DNA of 64,000 bases from Caryophanales bacterium UBA2289 (lineage in GTDB: Bacteria; Bacillota_I; Bacilli_A; Izemoplasmatales; Hujiaoplasmataceae). Positions 6,556 to 16,344 of this stretch are shown one piece after another. The notes beneath the pieces were generated by a model. The model worked only from the letters and a program-made list of their open reading frames with translations, was not told the origin of the DNA and did no database searches. The stretch covers positions 1-64,000 of the forward strand of contig DDWJ01000032.1 of assembly GCA_002345505.1 (NCBI GenBank), read 5' to 3'. Position 1 is the stretch's first letter, and each line of letters starts with the position of its first letter. Both the position numbers and the translations under genes were made by a program.

Positions 6556-7776
6556 TTATTTAAACTTAGAAAATTGCTGAACACCATTAACAAAAACGCT
6601 TGTGTTCTCGCCTTGAATCAATGGCAATGCGTAATCGATAAATGCTTTAGTAACGCCATTTCCGTCTTTATTAATCATATTATCAGGAATCTTCTTTTCA
6701 ACATTAGCACAAGCCAATAAATCATAAAATCCAAACTCAATATTATAAGGTCCCTCAGAACTTCTTCTCATCACAACCATTACTTTATTTCTACCAGATA
6801 TAACACCTTTAACTGCTTCTTCCCCACACTTAATAGCTTCATTCACATCAGTTAAACTCTGCAAGTGTGCCGCAGCTCTTTGAGTTGAACCAAACTCAAC
6901 TGATCTTGATGAAATTCCTAAATCATTTTGAACTGTTTGAGCTAACTTAGAGGCTACACCACCTAATTGAAAATGGCCAAAAGCATCTTTCATTCCGGAA
7001 CTTGAAGAAATAAACACTCCGTCTTCATTCATAATTCCTTCACTAACGGCTACTAAACATTGTTTCTTCTTTCCATAAACTTCTAATACATCTTTCTTGA
7101 ACTTTTCAATTGAAAAAGGTACTTCAGGAAGATAAACAAGATCTGGTCCAAAACCGCTTAAACTAGCTAAAGCACTTGAAGCAGTCAACCAACCAGCGTG
7201 TCGGCCCATAATTTCAATAATCGTAACTTTTCCTTTAGGGTAAGCTAACATATCATAATGAACTTCCATAACCGTATTGGCGATAAACTTAGCTGCACTA
7301 CCAAAACCTGGAGTGTGATCAGTAAAAGGTAAATCATTATCAATGGTCTTTGGAATTCCAATAATTCTGACGTCATAATCAATAGTATCCATATACTCAG
7401 CTATCTTTGAACAAGTATCCATTGAGTCATTTCCACCGTTATAAAGAAAATAACGAATATTATACTTTCTAAAGATATAAAGCAATCTTACATACTTTGA
7501 ATCATCTTCTTTATAATCTGGCAATTTATGTCTAACTGAACCAAAAGCTGAACCCGGTGTATGTTTCAACAGTTCAACATTTTCATCATCTTTATCAGTA
7601 ATCTTCAATAAATCCTCGTTTAAAGCACCCTCAATTCCATGCTTCATAACGTAGATATCTTTAATGTATTCACTTTGTCTTCTTGCTTCAGTGATAACGC
7701 CATAAGCACTAGAATTAATAACTGCTGTTGGCCCACCTGATTGCCCATAAAGTAGATTTCCTACTAACTTTTTCAT
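6556..7776 (-). CDS. pfp: Pyrophosphate-dependent 6-phosphofructokinase
   Basis: The 406-residue protein catalyses phosphorylation of fructose 6-phosphate in glycolysis. Family signatures are visible in order: YGQSGGPTAVINSS, YFLYNGGNDSMDT, GIPKTIDNDLPFTDHTPGFG (catalytic base region), and IIEIMGRHAGWLTA. Asp in GGND and Lys in PKTIDND in place of the glycines of ATP enzymes (GGDGS, PGTIDND) are the known markers for pyrophosphate as phosphoryl donor; the donor is thus inferred from these residues. The start chosen is the ATG at 7776 behind GGAGTGATATGT; an upstream in-frame extension lacks a ribosome binding site. It stands alone, 23 bases from the tRNA-Leu gene. Confidence 0.9.
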   Translation of the reverse strand: MKKLVGNLLYGQSGGPTAVINSSAYGVITEARRQSEYIKDIYVMKHGIEGALNEDLLKITDKDDENVELLKHTPGSAFGSVRHKLPDYKEDDSKYVRLLYIFRKYNIRYFLYNGGNDSMDTCSKIAEYMDTIDYDVRIIGIPKTIDNDLPFTDHTPGFGSAAKFIANTVMEVHYDMLAYPKGKVTIIEIMGRHAGWLTASSALASLSGFGPDLVYLPEVPFSIEKFKKDVLEVYGKKKQCLVAVSEGIMNEDGVFISSSSGMKDAFGHFQLGGVASKLAQTVQNDLGISSRSVEFGSTQRAAAHLQSLTDVNEAIKCGEEAVKGVISGRNKVMVVMRRSSEGPYNIEFGFYDLLACANVEKKIPDNMINKDGNGVTKAFIDYALPLIQGENTSVFVNGVQQFSKFK

Positions 7777-7857
7777 ACATATCACTCCTACTCTTAAATA
7801 TAATATCATAAGTCAAATAAAAATCGATATTTTTTTAAGCAAAAAATCATAAAAATA

Positions 7858-7893
7858 ATAAAGAAACGCCTCCACATTAAAGTGAAGGCGTCT
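7858..7893 (-). terminator. Rho-independent terminator after mscS
   Basis: On the minus strand AGACGCCTTCAC and GTGGAGGCGTTT pair around a TTTAAT loop and are followed by CTTT and a T-rich tail. It lies 22 bases after the mscS stop codon. Confidence 0.75.
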
Positions 7894-7914
7894 TAAATAT
7901 TTTATGAAATATCT

Positions 7915-8874
7915 TTATTCTTTTACTTCATCTTTCTTTGCTTCATGAACTACAAGTTGAGGGAATGGTATTGAAACGTTATTCTTATCGAATAATATTT
8001 TCATCTCGCGGTTAAGACTTCTTGCTACATTATAGCGATCATTTTCATTAACTAAAGCAATAATTCTCAACACAACACTTGAGTCTCCTAAGTTTTGTAC
8101 CCCAACATAATATGGCCCTTCTACTATCTTAGGAATATTATTTCTGATCTCATGGAGATTCTTGTTAATAATAAGTTCAACTCTTTCAATATCTTCGTCA
8201 TAGCCAATAGAAATCTCGCAAACCGCTTTGGAAAGACTTGAAGTCGTATTAATCGCCCCTCTAATGTCAGAGTTATTAATAATCTTGATATCACCGTTAA
8301 TATCTTCAAATTTAGTAACTCTTAAACTAATCTCTTTTACAGTACCTCTGAAATCGCCAATTTGAATAATATCGCCTACAGAATACTGTTTTTCAAATAT
8401 GATAAACAAACCACTAAAAATATCTTCTATCAAACTTTGAGCACCAAAGCTAATTGCTAACCCAATAATCCCAGCACCTGCTAAAAGTGTTGGTGTCGGT
8501 ACGTTCCAAGCGCTTAAGATTAAAAAGACAGCGATAATGAAACTCAAATACTTAATCGTTGAATTGATTAGATTTGCGATTGTGGTTCCTCTAAAAGACT
8601 TAGCTTTAAAAATACTAACTATAATCAATAACAATTTACTGATTAACCACATGAAGAAAATAATCGTCGCAGTTTCAATTAGCACTACGTAATTATTTTT
8701 GAAGAAGTCGAACAGATTAAAAAACTTCCCAATAGAATTATCAATTATACTTGAAAAAGTTGTATTTGGAAATACAACTGGTCCTAAAATACTAACTAAC
8801 AATAAAACAAAAACCACTACTAACACAACAATTAAATTAACTTTTTCCTTCTTACCCATTTCTTTAAATTTCAT
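7915..8874 (-). CDS. mscS: Small-conductance mechanosensitive channel, MscS family
   Basis: The 319-residue protein has N-terminal helices (about residues 13-33, 60-85 and 100-118), then the MscS pore helix and beta domain: LLAGAGIIGLAISFGAQSLI, FSGLFIIFEKQYSVGDIIQI and GTVKEISLRVTKFEDINGDI. The glycine/alanine-packed pore helix and the following beta domain are diagnostic. It would open under membrane tension to relieve osmotic down-shock. The start has AGAGGGATACGGAT before ATG. It is followed by a terminator and preceded, 12 bases upstream, by the secreted-domain gene, with which it probably forms a two-gene unit. Confidence 0.9.
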   Translation of the reverse strand: MKFKEMGKKEKVNLIVVLVVVFVLLLVSILGPVVFPNTTFSSIIDNSIGKFFNLFDFFKNNYVVLIETATIIFFMWLISKLLLIIVSIFKAKSFRGTTIANLINSTIKYLSFIIAVFLILSAWNVPTPTLLAGAGIIGLAISFGAQSLIEDIFSGLFIIFEKQYSVGDIIQIGDFRGTVKEISLRVTKFEDINGDIKIINNSDIRGAINTTSSLSKAVCEISIGYDEDIERVELIINKNLHEIRNNIPKIVEGPYYVGVQNLGDSSVVLRIIALVNENDRYNVARSLNREMKILFDKNNVSIPFPQLVVHEAKKDEVKE

Positions 8875-8886
8875 ATCCGTATCCCT

Positions 8887-10197
8887 CTAACTTTCTATCC
8901 TAATTAAATTCTTACTTTTTTGATAATCTAAACTATTTTCAATAACAATCTCAATGTAATACTCTTCAAAGTTTTGCTTATTAACTATAAAGCTCGTTTG
9001 ATATTCTTCATCAACACTTTCTAAGATGTTATAGTTGCTTTCCAGATAATACCAATATTGATTAACTTCATCATAATAATAGATTTCATAACTTACTTTA
9101 TCTAATTCCATATTCTTACTAGTAACAAACACTTCATAGTAACTGTCATATTCAACCACTTCAAAACTAATATCAAGTTTCGGCAAAGTAGTTATGACTA
9201 TTGCGTCAAACTCTAAGGTTTCTTCTCTTAAGGTATCAGGGTTAATATAACTTGCTCTTAAGATAAAGCTATATTCAGTTTCAGGACTTAAACCTTTAAC
9301 GATAAGATGATCATGACTCAAATGTAATTCTTCGCCCGATGGAACATACTTGATTTCATTAACCTTGTTACTATCACGATAAACGTCCAAATAAAGCTCT
9401 ATTCCATCACTGAGTTGCCCCTCTAAATATACTCCGAAAGCTGCTTCTTTATCATTGTAATAACTGATGAAAAATGATGCAAAAAATTTAAACGGCGGAC
9501 TTATATAAACTTCATCAACGATAACGGTGTTTCCTTCATAAATTGCTTCAAGTACAAGATGGTACTTTGTTGCACTACTATCGTAAAACTCAATCTCAAC
9601 AGTTTCGTTAGTTCCTGAAAGAGATAATACATCATAAAATATTTGATCTGGATAATCTTCATAAATACTTGCGTATTTTAAAGTGAAATCACTATAACCT
9701 TCTGATAAGCCGTAACTTATACCGACTTCATAAATATTTAAATAATCTAGTGAATCAAGTGATAAATCAACATTCGTGATAGCTCCAATTAAATCGCTAT
9801 CGGTTGTTACAATTTCTTTTGCTAATACCTCATCCCCAAATCCTTTATTATAAACTACCTTCAAGTTATACTTTGTATTCTCTTTCAAACCTGTAAAACT
9901 GCCGAAACTTGATCCTATTGGTACAGCACTTTCAAACCTTTCCGTTTGACTTTCAAGTATTACAGTAAGCTCATCCTCTTTAACAACGTTGTCACTATCA
10001 GTAACATTCAAAGAATAAATTACCTCATGAGAAAAAGCTTTGACCTCGTCAAAGCTAGCTTTAGGACTTTTAGGAATTATCACAACCGCAGCCACAACCA
10101 CAATCGCAGTCATTGTAAAGGATTGAAACAACCCCTTAAAAACTTCCATTTTTGTCCGCTTTTTCAACTTCTCTTGAAATACTTTCAATCTCGACAA
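8887..10197 (-). CDS. Membrane-anchored protein with fibronectin-III-like repeats
   Basis: The 436-residue product starts at TTG behind GAGAGGCGATTAAA. A basic N-terminus (KLKKRTKMEVFKG) precedes one transmembrane helix (about 24-42), and the rest is predicted beta-rich and extracellular. Recurrent phrases such as FTGLKENTKYNLKVVYN and VKGLSPETEYSFILRASY are typical of fibronectin type III domains; about four such units seem present. No catalytic motif is visible. It may be an adhesin or surface scaffold. The distance to mscS is only 12 bases, so the two are probably co-transcribed, though no functional link is evident. Confidence 0.65.
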   Translation of the reverse strand: MSRLKVFQEKLKKRTKMEVFKGLFQSFTMTAIVVVAAVVIIPKSPKASFDEVKAFSHEVIYSLNVTDSDNVVKEDELTVILESQTERFESAVPIGSSFGSFTGLKENTKYNLKVVYNKGFGDEVLAKEIVTTDSDLIGAITNVDLSLDSLDYLNIYEVGISYGLSEGYSDFTLKYASIYEDYPDQIFYDVLSLSGTNETVEIEFYDSSATKYHLVLEAIYEGNTVIVDEVYISPPFKFFASFFISYYNDKEAAFGVYLEGQLSDGIELYLDVYRDSNKVNEIKYVPSGEELHLSHDHLIVKGLSPETEYSFILRASYINPDTLREETLEFDAIVITTLPKLDISFEVVEYDSYYEVFVTSKNMELDKVSYEIYYYDEVNQYWYYLESNYNILESVDEEYQTSFIVNKQNFEEYYIEIVIENSLDYQKSKNLIRIES

Positions 10198-10395
10198 TTT
10201 AATCGCCTCTCACTCTTAATTTTATCTATTTTCACTTAATATTCAAGACGCTAAAACAAAATAATTTAAAAACCTAACAATCTATCACTTCACCACTACT
10301 TGACTCAAAAAGCAGCGAATAAAATTCCTTTAATTTTTCATTAATTTATGTTATTATTGTCTCATGAAGAACCACAGATAAGAAAGGGATGCTTA

Positions 10396-11895
10396 ATGAG
10401 AGATTCTAATCAAAATAAAACCCCATTTTTCACCAAATTAAAAGAATATGGCAATAGCCACGTTGCGCCGTTTGATGTCCCTGGACACAAACTCGGGAGA
10501 ATTGATAATGACCTCCAAAAATTCGCAGGAAAAAAGCTGTATTTATTGGATGCTAATTCTCCAGTTGGCCTAGATCATTTAAACTATCCAACCGGCGTTA
10601 TTGCAGAAGCGCAAAAACTAATGGCCGAAGCTATGCAAGCGGATAAATCATACTTCCTTACCAATGGTACGACCACTGGTATCTTGGCTATGGTTATGAG
10701 CGTATGTAAAGCTAATGATAAAATAATCCTACCTAGAAATGTACATAAATCCGTTATAAATGGACTTATTCTTTCTGGTGCGATGCCAGTATTTATAAAA
10801 CCGAATATTGATGAATATGTCGGAATTGCTAATGACGTGAGTTTTGAAGCTGTAAAAAAAGCAATTGATGAGAATCTTGATGCTAAAGCAATCTTTATCA
10901 TCAACCCTACATACTTTGGTGTGGTTTCTGATTTAAAGAAAATTACTGATTACGCTCACGAAAAAAATATCGTCGTTATGGTTGATGAAGCTCATGGAGC
11001 TCAGTTTTACTTCTCACATCGACTCCCACTAGGAGCTATGGAAGCCGGAGCTGATATCAGTGCTACTTCGATGCATAAAACCGCTGGTAGTTTAACTCAA
11101 AGTTCAGTAATCTTAACTAAAGGCGAAAGAATCGATCATCAAAGACTTCGCGCTACTTTAAACATGTTGCAATCGACATCTCCAAGTTCTTTGCTTATGG
11201 CATCACTTGATGTAGCGAGAAAAACCATGTACTTCCATGGCAAAGCAAGAATCAATAATATCTTGCAACTAGCCAAAATTGCTAGAGAAAAACTAAAAAC
11301 AATACCCGGTATCAAAGTTATTGATAAAGAGTATCTGTTAAGCCAAGGTTGTTTTGATTATGATGAAACTAAACTAATGGTTAAAGTTAGTGATTTGGGA
11401 TTATCAGGATTTGACGTTTATCAAATAATGAAGAAAAAATACAACATTCAATTAGAACTAGCAGAATCGCATATGGTACTTTGCGTTCTTACCATCGGAA
11501 CGACCAAGCAAGATCTTGAAAGACTTGTTCTTGCATTTAAGAAACTAGCCGTTGAGTACAATAAAATCAAAGACAAGCTTCCAAAAATCGAATTCCGTTA
11601 TCAATTTCCAGAAACTTATGTTAGACCGCGTGATGCTTATCATGCACCAAAACACTTAATTAAGCTTGAAGACGCATATGATGAAGTCAGTGCTGAATCA
11701 ATTATGATTTACCCACCAGGAATTCCAATCATAATTCCAGGAGAAGTAATTACTGAAGAAGTCGTAAGAGACATTAAATTTTATAAAGAAAAAGGCGGTT
11801 CATTACAAAGCGATATCGATAACGATACTGATATTGATTATGTACAAATCGTCGACAAAGAAAATTGGATTAAATATGAAGGTGATTTAATATGA
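10396..11895 (+). CDS. speA: Orn/Lys/Arg decarboxylase, probably arginine decarboxylase
   Basis: The 499-residue protein belongs to the fold-type-I PLP amino acid decarboxylases of the SpeA/Cad/YaaO type. Visible are PFDVPGHKLGR near the N-terminus, YFLTNGTTTGILAMVMSVCK, VMVDEAHGAQFYFSHRLP, and the PLP lysine in SATSMHKTAGSLTQSS. The C-terminal domain ends with MIYPPGIPIIIPGEVI. The start is the ATG behind AAGAAAGGGATGCTTA; an upstream frame from 10348 has no ribosome binding site. The next gene encodes an agmatinase and overlaps by four bases, so arginine is the likely substrate and agmatine the product. Lysine or ornithine cannot be excluded by sequence alone. Confidence 0.87.
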   Translation: MRDSNQNKTPFFTKLKEYGNSHVAPFDVPGHKLGRIDNDLQKFAGKKLYLLDANSPVGLDHLNYPTGVIAEAQKLMAEAMQADKSYFLTNGTTTGILAMVMSVCKANDKIILPRNVHKSVINGLILSGAMPVFIKPNIDEYVGIANDVSFEAVKKAIDENLDAKAIFIINPTYFGVVSDLKKITDYAHEKNIVVMVDEAHGAQFYFSHRLPLGAMEAGADISATSMHKTAGSLTQSSVILTKGERIDHQRLRATLNMLQSTSPSSLLMASLDVARKTMYFHGKARINNILQLAKIAREKLKTIPGIKVIDKEYLLSQGCFDYDETKLMVKVSDLGLSGFDVYQIMKKKYNIQLELAESHMVLCVLTIGTTKQDLERLVLAFKKLAVEYNKIKDKLPKIEFRYQFPETYVRPRDAYHAPKHLIKLEDAYDEVSAESIMIYPPGIPIIIPGEVITEEVVRDIKFYKEKGGSLQSDIDNDTDIDYVQIVDKENWIKYEGDLI

Positions 11896-12746
11896 AAAAA
11901 GTAGATTTATCATTTCAAAGTTGTAAAAGTGAATACCCTGAAAGCAACGTAGTTTTGTTTTCAGCGCCTCTTGATAACACAACATCATACCGCCCAGGTA
12001 CGAGATTTGCCGGTAATGCTGTTAGAGTTGAATCAATTGGGATTGAATGGTATTCGCCATATAAAGAAATGGACTTAAAAGACTATCATACAGTTGATAT
12101 CGGTGATTTAGAATTACCGATGGGACTTGTTGAAGAATCCTTAGATATCATTTATGACGTATCAAGAAAAATAGTTTTTGACAATAAGAAACCGATGATG
12201 ATTGGTGGAGAACACTTAGTAACTTTTCCAGTTGTAAAAGCATTAATGGAAAAATATCCAAGTCTTCATATCATCCATCTTGACGCTCACACCGATCTTA
12301 GAGATGAATTCTTAGGAAGAAAACTTTCTCACGCTACCGTTATCAGAAGATGTTATGACATTCTAGGTGACGGCAGAATTTATCAATTCGGTATAAGAAG
12401 CGGCGATAAACACGAATTTGATTTTGCTAAAAGCGGTCATACTTATATGCAAAAATTCAACTTCGAAGGTTTAGACGACGTAATCGAAAAAATCAAAGAT
12501 AAACCAGTCTATATCACAATTGATTTAGATGTTTTAGACCCAGCTGTTTTTCCTGGTACCGGAACCCCTGAACCAGGCGGAATGACTTTCAAAGATCTTT
12601 TAAATGCTATGAAAAGCTTTGAAAAGTTAAATAATGTAGTTGGTGCTGATCTTGTAGAACTAGCTCCAATGTTAGACAGTTCAAATGTTTCTACTGTTGT
12701 TGCTGCTAAAGCATTAAGAGAAATGATTCTTCTTCTACATAGATAA
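11892..12746 (+). CDS. speB: Agmatinase (ureohydrolase)
   Basis: The 284-residue protein is a manganese-dependent ureohydrolase that splits agmatine to putrescine and urea. All metal-ligand motifs of the arginase/agmatinase family are present: MIGGEHLVTFP, HLDAHTDLRDEF, and ITIDLDVLDPAVFPGTGTPE. The phrase GTGTPEPGG near the end favours agmatinase over arginase. The start codon overlaps the end of the decarboxylase gene by four bases (ATGA), so the pair makes putrescine from arginine. No spermidine synthase gene is next to it, unlike in many Bacillota. Confidence 0.9.
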   Translation: MKKVDLSFQSCKSEYPESNVVLFSAPLDNTTSYRPGTRFAGNAVRVESIGIEWYSPYKEMDLKDYHTVDIGDLELPMGLVEESLDIIYDVSRKIVFDNKKPMMIGGEHLVTFPVVKALMEKYPSLHIIHLDAHTDLRDEFLGRKLSHATVIRRCYDILGDGRIYQFGIRSGDKHEFDFAKSGHTYMQKFNFEGLDDVIEKIKDKPVYITIDLDVLDPAVFPGTGTPEPGGMTFKDLLNAMKSFEKLNNVVGADLVELAPMLDSSNVSTVVAAKALREMILLLHR

Positions 12747-12747
12747 C

Positions 12748-13944
12748 ATGGAATCTCTAAGAGAACTATACAAAATCGGTAGAGGTCCATCCAGTTCCCA
12801 TACCATGGGTCCGGAAAAAATCTGCCAAGAAATATTAAGTAATTATCAGGGTGACTTTTATGAAGTCACTCTTTATGGTAGTTTAAGTTTTACCGGTCTT
12901 GGTCACTTGACTGATAAAATCATTAGAGAAACGCTAAAAAATGCTGAAGTAGTTTTTTCTAAAGAACTAAATCTCGAACACCCTAACACAATGGATATCG
13001 CTATTTATAAGGCTAATGAACTAATTGGAAAAGAAAGATATTACTCAATTGGAGGCGGTTCGATTTTAAGAAAGGGCGATGAGTTAAAAGACAAACGCCA
13101 AGTCTATCCTCATAAAAACTTTGGAGAGGTTAAAGACTATTGCCAAGAAAATAATCTTAAACTCTATGAATATGTTTATAAGTTTGAAGACGCCGATTTT
13201 AAAGACTACTTAAGAAGAATCTGGATTCAAATGAAGGAAACCATAAATCTTGGGCTTCACCAAGAGGGATATCTACCAGGACTTCTAGAAGTAAAAAGAA
13301 AAGCTAAGTCTTTACTTAACGATCAAAAAAATAAAGTCTCAATTGAGTTAAGACTTCTAAGTTCTTATGCTTATGCGACTTCAGAAGTAAATGCCAGTGG
13401 CGGAACTGTAGTTACATCTCCTACTTGTGGAGCCAGTGGCGTCTTACCAAGTCTTCTATACTTCTTAAGAGATATCAGAAAATACTCTGATGAAAGAATC
13501 CTTGACGGTTTAGCAACTGCTGGTATCATCGGTAACATCGTTAAACATAATGCTTCCATCTCGGGAGCTGAAGCGGGATGTCAAGCCGAAGTTGGAACAG
13601 CTTGTGCGATGGCAGCGGCTGCTTATAGCGAGTTAGAAAACGGGAATTTAGAAGTTATTGAATACGCTGCTGAGATTGCTCTTGAACATCATTTAGGTTT
13701 AACCTGTGATCCGATTTTAGGTTATGTTCAAATACCTTGCATCGAGCGAAACGCTGTTGCGGCTGTTAGAGCGATGAATGCTGGCGAACTAGCTACGCTT
13801 CTAATCGACACTCGACTAGTATCATTCGACACTGTCGTCGATGCAATGAAAGAAACTGGAAAAGACCTTTTAGACTCTTACAGAGAAACAAGTATTGGCG
13901 GACTCGCTAAACATTATAAAGGCAAAAATAAAACAAGCAACTAA
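12748..13944 (+). CDS. sdaA: L-serine dehydratase, single-chain iron-sulfur type
   Basis: The 398-residue protein deaminates L-serine to pyruvate and ammonia. The N-terminal domain starts with ELYKIGRGPSSSHTMGPEKI (beta domain), and the catalytic alpha domain contains SGGTVVTSPTCGASGVLPSL, AGCQAEVGTACAMAAAAYSE and LTCDPILGYVQIPCIERN. The cysteines in the last two motifs are candidate [4Fe-4S] ligands. The alpha and beta domains are fused in one chain, as in E. coli SdaA, whereas Bacillus uses two subunits. The gene follows the agmatinase by one base with no own ribosome binding site, so translation is probably coupled. The [4Fe-4S] cluster is oxygen-sensitive, which fits an anaerobic life. 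Confidence 0.9.
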   Translation: MESLRELYKIGRGPSSSHTMGPEKICQEILSNYQGDFYEVTLYGSLSFTGLGHLTDKIIRETLKNAEVVFSKELNLEHPNTMDIAIYKANELIGKERYYSIGGGSILRKGDELKDKRQVYPHKNFGEVKDYCQENNLKLYEYVYKFEDADFKDYLRRIWIQMKETINLGLHQEGYLPGLLEVKRKAKSLLNDQKNKVSIELRLLSSYAYATSEVNASGGTVVTSPTCGASGVLPSLLYFLRDIRKYSDERILDGLATAGIIGNIVKHNASISGAEAGCQAEVGTACAMAAAAYSELENGNLEVIEYAAEIALEHHLGLTCDPILGYVQIPCIERNAVAAVRAMNAGELATLLIDTRLVSFDTVVDAMKETGKDLLDSYRETSIGGLAKHYKGKNKTSN

Positions 13945-13967
13945 ATCTTGCTTGTTCTTTTTTTTTA
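13932..13967 (+). terminator. Rho-independent terminator after sdaA
   Basis: AACAAGCAA and TTGCTTGTT pair around CTAAATC, followed by C and nine T residues. The stem overlaps the sdaA stop codon, and the T tract overlaps the last bases of the convergent kbl gene. Confidence 0.85.
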
Positions 13968-15146
13968 GATTATTTTTAACTCTTTGCCAACCTTTTCAAA
14001 AACTCTAATTGCAAAATCTAAATCATCCTTCGTGTGCATTGCACTAATCATGCATCTCAATCTTCCAGTTCCTTTTGGAACGGTTGGGAAAACAATTCCT
14101 GAAACGAATACTCCATTTGCTAGTAACGCTTTTGAAAACTCCATTGTCTTAGCTTCATTACCGACCATCACTGGTGTAATTGGTGTTTCACTATGTCCAA
14201 TATCAAAACCTAATTCTCGCATTTTTTCTTTGAAATATCTTGCATTATCCCACAACTTATCAGTATACTCTTCGCTCTCCATTAACATCTTAACCGATTC
14301 AATGGTAGCGCCAATCGCTGCTGGTGGTAAAGCTGTTGAGAATAAAAGCGGTCTAGCGCGATGAAGCAACCATTCCTTAACGATTTTTTTCGAAGCGACA
14401 TAGCCTCCGATAACACCGATTGCCTTAGACAAAGTTCCGATAATAAAATCAACTTCACCATGCAATTTAAAATGATCGACAGTTCCTCTACCGCTTTCCC
14501 CTAAGACGCCACTTCCATGAGCGTCATCAACATATGTTAAGCAATCATACTTTTTAGCTAATTCAACAATTTCAGGTAATTTCGCTAAATCACCGTCCAT
14601 AGAAAATACACCGTCAGTTATGATTAAGCAAGTATTATATTCTTTTCTTTTTTCTTTTAATACTCTTTCTAAATCTTCCATATCGGAATGTTTATAAACA
14701 GCCTTATCAGCTCTAGAAAGTCTTACACCGTCTATAATTGAAGCATGATTTAACTCATCGCTTATAATTAGATCACCTTTATTTACGATTGCTTGTATAG
14801 CTCCTATATTACAGTTAAGACCGGATTGGAAACAAGTTACGGCTTCTTCTCGTTTGAACTCAGCTAATAATTCTTCAAGTTCTTCAAGGATGCTCATATT
14901 ACCGACGATAGTTCTTACGCTACCAGTACCAGCACCAAACTTTTTAACCGCATTGATTGCGGCTTTTTTAACGCGCTTATGTCCTGCTAATCCTAAATAG
15001 TTATTTGAAGATAGATTCACTACTTCATTATGATTTAAGTCGATTACATTTGCACATGGTCCGTAGTTGATCGGTAACTTCCGATAAACTCCATCCTTCT
15101 TTAACTCTTCTACTTGATTTTCTAAATACTTTAAATTATTTTTCAC
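13965..15146 (-). CDS. kbl: Glycine C-acetyltransferase (2-amino-3-ketobutyrate CoA ligase)
   Basis: The protein (393 residues from the GTG at 15146) converts 2-amino-3-oxobutyrate and CoA to glycine and acetyl-CoA. It is an alpha-oxoamine synthase: [69 protein letters not shown], and [16 protein letters not shown], with the PLP lysine in LSKA. A GTG three codons earlier overlaps the GGGGAG ribosome binding site, so the inner GTG is preferred. The gene follows tdh directly, and the pair forms the two-step threonine-to-glycine route. Confidence 0.92.
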   Translation of the reverse strand: MKNNLKYLENQVEELKKDGVYRKLPINYGPCANVIDLNHNEVVNLSSNNYLGLAGHKRVKKAAINAVKKFGAGTGSVRTIVGNMSILEELEELLAEFKREEAVTCFQSGLNCNIGAIQAIVNKGDLIISDELNHASIIDGVRLSRADKAVYKHSDMEDLERVLKEKRKEYNTCLIITDGVFSMDGDLAKLPEIVELAKKYDCLTYVDDAHGSGVLGESGRGTVDHFKLHGEVDFIIGTLSKAIGVIGGYVASKKIVKEWLLHRARPLLFSTALPPAAIGATIESVKMLMESEEYTDKLWDNARYFKEKMRELGFDIGHSETPITPVMVGNEAKTMEFSKALLANGVFVSGIVFPTVPKGTGRLRCMISAMHTKDDLDFAIRVFEKVGKELKII

Positions 15147-15151
15147 TCTAA

Positions 15152-16222
15152 TCACTCCCCTGGTATCAATATTATTTTACCGCAATTTTTTCCATTCATA
15201 ACTTCTGCGGCTTCATTAATCTTACTTAGTGGAAATTGATGTGTAATAACTTTTTCTAAATGTAATAAATCATTATCTAATAAATACTTGACTTGTTCCC
15301 AAGTTTCATAAATTCTTCTACCTACAACTCCATAAATATGAGCGCCTTTGAATACAACATCATCAGAAATATTAATCGAGATATTCTCACTAGGAAGTCC
15401 TAGCATACTCATACCGCCGCCAGCTTTTAAATACTTAAATGCAGTTTCTATTGCCGTCTTATTACCGCTAAACTCACAAATTACGTCAACTCCGCGGTTT
15501 TCAGTAAGTTCCATAACTCTTTTAAGAGTATCTTCTTCAATCGGATTGATTACAAAATCAGCACCTAACTCTTTAGCTAGTTTTCTTCTATATTCATTAA
15601 CTTCGATGGCAATAACAGTCTTTGCCCCGCAAGCTCTAGCAACATCCACTCCCATAAGCCCAATCGGACCACATCCGAGTATCACAACGCTTCGATCCTT
15701 TACCGGAAAATGACAAACTGTATGAACAGCATTCCCTAAAGGTTCTTGGACAGAAAGGTGTAATTGATTTAATCTTATATCACTGACAAAACAGTTCTGT
15801 GCCGGTATTTTTACATACTCAGCGAAACATCCATCCGTATCAACACCGATGATTTTAGTGTTCTCACAAATGTGTCCCTCACCTCTTAAACAAAATTCAC
15901 ATGTATTACATATGATATGAGTCTCAGCACTGACAACATCGCCAACTTTAACCCTTTCCACATCACTTGCAATCTTAATAATCTCACCAGTAAACTCATG
16001 ACCAACTGTCAAAGGCAGCTTCAATCTGTTCTTAGCCCAATTATCATAATTGTAAATATGTGAATCCGTACCGCAAAAACTTACACTGTTAACCTTAATC
16101 AAAACTTCCCCTTTTTCAAGTTCAGTACTAATCGTTTTTTGAACGATTGAGAAGCCTTTTTCAGGTCGATCTTTAACTACAGCCATCATCTTAAGTTCTT
16201 TTACATTTGTTAAATCCGTCAT
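15152..16222 (-). CDS. tdh: L-threonine 3-dehydrogenase
   Basis: The 356-residue zinc-dependent medium-chain dehydrogenase oxidises L-threonine to 2-amino-3-oxobutyrate with NAD. Visible are the catalytic zinc site ([24 protein letters not shown]), the structural zinc cysteines ([15 protein letters not shown]), and the nucleotide fold [21 protein letters not shown] sorbitol dehydrogenase identity is less likely because the next gene is kbl. Together the two genes ferment threonine to glycine and acetyl-CoA. A weak cre-like TGTAAGCGTTTG lies upstream near 16238-16250. Confidence 0.9.
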   Translation of the reverse strand: MTDLTNVKELKMMAVVKDRPEKGFSIVQKTISTELEKGEVLIKVNSVSFCGTDSHIYNYDNWAKNRLKLPLTVGHEFTGEIIKIASDVERVKVGDVVSAETHIICNTCEFCLRGEGHICENTKIIGVDTDGCFAEYVKIPAQNCFVSDIRLNQLHLSVQEPLGNAVHTVCHFPVKDRSVVILGCGPIGLMGVDVARACGAKTVIAIEVNEYRRKLAKELGADFVINPIEEDTLKRVMELTENRGVDVICEFSGNKTAIETAFKYLKAGGGMSMLGLPSENISINISDDVVFKGAHIYGVVGRRIYETWEQVKYLLDNDLLHLEKVITHQFPLSKINEAAEVMNGKNCGKIILIPGE

Positions 16223-16315
16223 TTGTTTTTCTCCTTCTTTACAAACGCTTACATCATTAAATATTATAACACAAAATATAACCTTTGAATAATTTTTTAA
16301 AGAATTTTTTAAGCA

Positions 16316-16342
16316 AAGAAAAAAAGGCTATCAAAGCCTTTA
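16316..16342 (-). terminator. Rho-independent terminator after the GyrI-like gene
   Basis: On the minus strand AAAGGCT and AGCCTTT pair around TTGAT and run into a T tract. It lies directly behind the stop codon of the GyrI-like gene. Confidence 0.75.
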
Positions 16343-16344
16343 AT

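Noticed and set aside
6862..6876. CAAGTGTGCCGCAG, another partial match to the box
   Set aside because: It is within the phosphofructokinase coding region and lacks the TATGACA half.
13984..14364. A 126-codon plus-strand frame antisense to kbl
   Set aside because: It is a shadow of the conserved kbl coding sequence with no start signals; similar shadows occur opposite tdh, gntP and ade.
16238..16250. A cre site in front of tdh
   Set aside because: TGTAAGCGTTTGTA matches only 12 of 14 positions and misses the conserved 3' CA end; it is mentioned with tdh but not called as a site.
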